This document shows, one piece after another, positions 14,004 to 15,149 of a stretch of DNA of 15,149 nt. Both the position numbers and the translations under genes were made by a program. The notes beneath the pieces are model-generated. The model ran no database searches. It saw only the letters and a program-made list of their open reading frames with translations, and was not told the origin of the DNA. The DNA is taken from positions 1-15,149 of the forward strand of contig JAFUJE010000043.1 in NCBI GenBank assembly GCA_017473795.1. The letters run 5' to 3'. This DNA comes from Clostridia bacterium (GTDB lineage: Bacteria > Bacillota > Clostridia > Christensenellales > UBA1242). Position 1 is the first letter of the stretch, and the number at the start of each line of letters is the position of its first letter.

Positions 14004-15149
14004 CTAATTTAAATTCACAATTTTGTTGTAAATCGCACTTTTGTTCAATTCGGTAGTTCGTTCATTATGAATCTGCAAACGGTTGCGAACTACCTCATAA
14101 ATTCCCAGTTGTTGGAACACCGCAAAACAGAACACAAACTGGAAGATGTTTTTCTGTGGTAACACAATTTTGCCAAACAATTTCAACGGCGAAGCACAGT
14201 AGTTGTTTTGGCTCACTAAGTTTAGAGTTGCTTTATAATAATCAATAAAAACCGACCTGTCAATACTTAAACCACGGATAATCGCTTGCAAGTCTTGGTC
14301 AGGCGTAACTGCTAAATCATCATGTAAATATCTTTGCAAGACTAACGCCTTTTCATCATCATTAATCGCAAAAGGAATCACGCATTTAACCACGGCTTGC
14401 GGTGCTGCCCCATCATTATGTTGTAATTCAAAAATCACACTCTTGACACACGGTGCCGCCAAAATTGCATTAAAGACTGCCCCGCCAAAAAAGATATACT
14501 TTAATTTACCATTGTCAAATTTCGTATGTGTCGGGTGACTGGGGAAACTGACAGCGTGTGTTTCCCGCATCACAGTCATTAAGACCGGCGCCGGATTACC
14601 ACAACCCGTCGGCTCCAACATTGCCACTTCCGCAAAGAATTTTTCGTTTAATTCGTCTTGCCCAATTTCAAAGTCATAATATTTGCAGTTTTCCGTCGTC
14701 TGTACCGCAATCGCTTCACTAACAATTTTTTGGAACAAAGCCCGGAACTGCTCAAAATTAGCGACCGGCAACGACATTCCCGCCGCCATTGCATGTCCAC
14801 CAAATGTGGATAAATATTCCGCCGCTTTGGTAATACATTCAACCAAATGAATACCGGGAATACTGCGTCCGCTACCTTTGTATACTTCACCTTTCCCGCC
14901 CAAAACAAGACACGGCTTACCATACTTTTCGGCTAAACGTACTGCGACAATTCCTAAAACACCACTTTCCCATTCCGGTTTAGCCACGACAATGGCACTG
15001 TCACCTTGTAAACCTTCCGCCTCAATTAACTGCACGCATTCGTTAAAGATTACAGTGCACAATTCTTGTCGTTTGGTATTCATATATAACAAGTTCTTAA
15101 CAATGCGGTCCAAACGCATTTCGTCTTGTTCCAAAATTACGTCTAAGCC
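14004..15149 (-). CDS. recJ: Single-stranded-DNA-specific exonuclease RecJ, C-terminal part (5' end outside window)
   Basis: RecJ degrades single-stranded DNA 5'-to-3' in recombination and repair. The frame is open to the window edge, so the apparent TTG start near 15134 is not real and the N-terminal DHH phosphoesterase domain lies beyond 15149. Visible are the linker (LDRIVKNLLYMNTKRQELC) and the DHHA1 domain with WESGVLGIVAVRLAEKYGKP, GSGRSIPGIHLVECI and FGGHAMAAGMSL. The OB-fold region follows (LEPTGCGNPAPVL), then a further C-terminal domain of about 170 residues like that of Bacillota RecJ. The block usually written WHxGVIGI reads WESGVLGI, with Glu for His. It is the first visible gene of the minus-strand train, 16 bases before the RNase J gene. 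Confidence 0.9.
   Translation of the reverse strand, partial: GLDVILEQDEMRLDRIVKNLLYMNTKRQELCTVIFNECVQLIEAEGLQGDSAIVVAKPEWESGVLGIVAVRLAEKYGKPCLVLGGKGEVYKGSGRSIPGIHLVECITKAAEYLSTFGGHAMAAGMSLPVANFEQFRALFQKIVSEAIAVQTTENCKYYDFEIGQDELNEKFFAEVAMLEPTGCGNPAPVLMTVMRETHAVSFPSHPTHTKFDNGKLKYIFFGGAVFNAILAAPCVKSVIFELQHNDGAAPQAVVKCVIPFAINDDEKALVLQRYLHDDLAVTPDQDLQAIIRGLSIDRSVFIDYYKATLNLVSQNNYCASPLKLFGKIVLPQKNIFQFVFCFAVFQQLGIYEVVRNRLQIHNERTTELNKSAIYNKIVNLN

Overview
The window reads as ordinary core chromosome of a reduced or streamlined Bacillota (Firmicutes)-type bacterium. The evidence is the pth-mfd pair, RNase J, a TetR regulator with the C-terminal domain common in that phylum, an L10-type ribosomal leader, and the lspA-rluD pair. 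Base composition is moderately AT-rich. TGA acts as a stop codon (pth and the RNase J gene both end in it), so the standard bacterial code applies. I cannot place it below phylum. I see no mobile elements, CRISPR arrays, tRNA or rRNA genes, or defence genes.

Layout, left to right. (1) 1-388: the 3' part of a TetR-family regulator gene meets rplL tail to tail over a shared bidirectional terminator. (2) 413-1535, minus strand: rplJ-rplL (L10, L7/L12) with a strong extended -10 promoter and an L10 autoregulatory leader. (3) 1566-4328, plus strand: pth-mfd, translationally coupled by an ATGA overlap and driven by a promoter that appears to give an almost leaderless mRNA. (4) 4315-5655, minus strand: tilS, overlapping the end of mfd by 14 bases and also apparently leaderless. 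(5) 5680-7110, plus strand: rpmG-secE-nusG, driven from a promoter whose -35 is the mirror image of the tilS -35, with a terminator-like hairpin directly in front of rpmG. (6) 7116-15149, minus strand: a train of nine closely packed genes, in transcription order recJ (partial), rnj, lspA, rluD, two unknown small membrane proteins, tig, clpP and clpX, ending in a strong terminator next to the nusG terminator.

The genes serve protein synthesis and its quality control: ribosome stalk, peptidyl-tRNA recycling, tRNA-Ile lysidine modification, Sec export, transcription elongation, RNA decay and rRNA pseudouridylation, lipoprotein processing, nascent-chain folding (trigger factor) and ClpXP proteolysis.

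Nothing here is clearly a new system. The points most worth a second look are a 730-residue Mfd that lacks both the UvrA-binding N-terminal module and the C-terminal D7 domain, the hairpin terminator in the rpmG-secE-nusG leader, two apparently leaderless promoters with the same architecture, a signal peptidase II with a shortened extracytoplasmic segment, and the pair of unknown membrane proteins inside the tig-clpP-clpX gene train.
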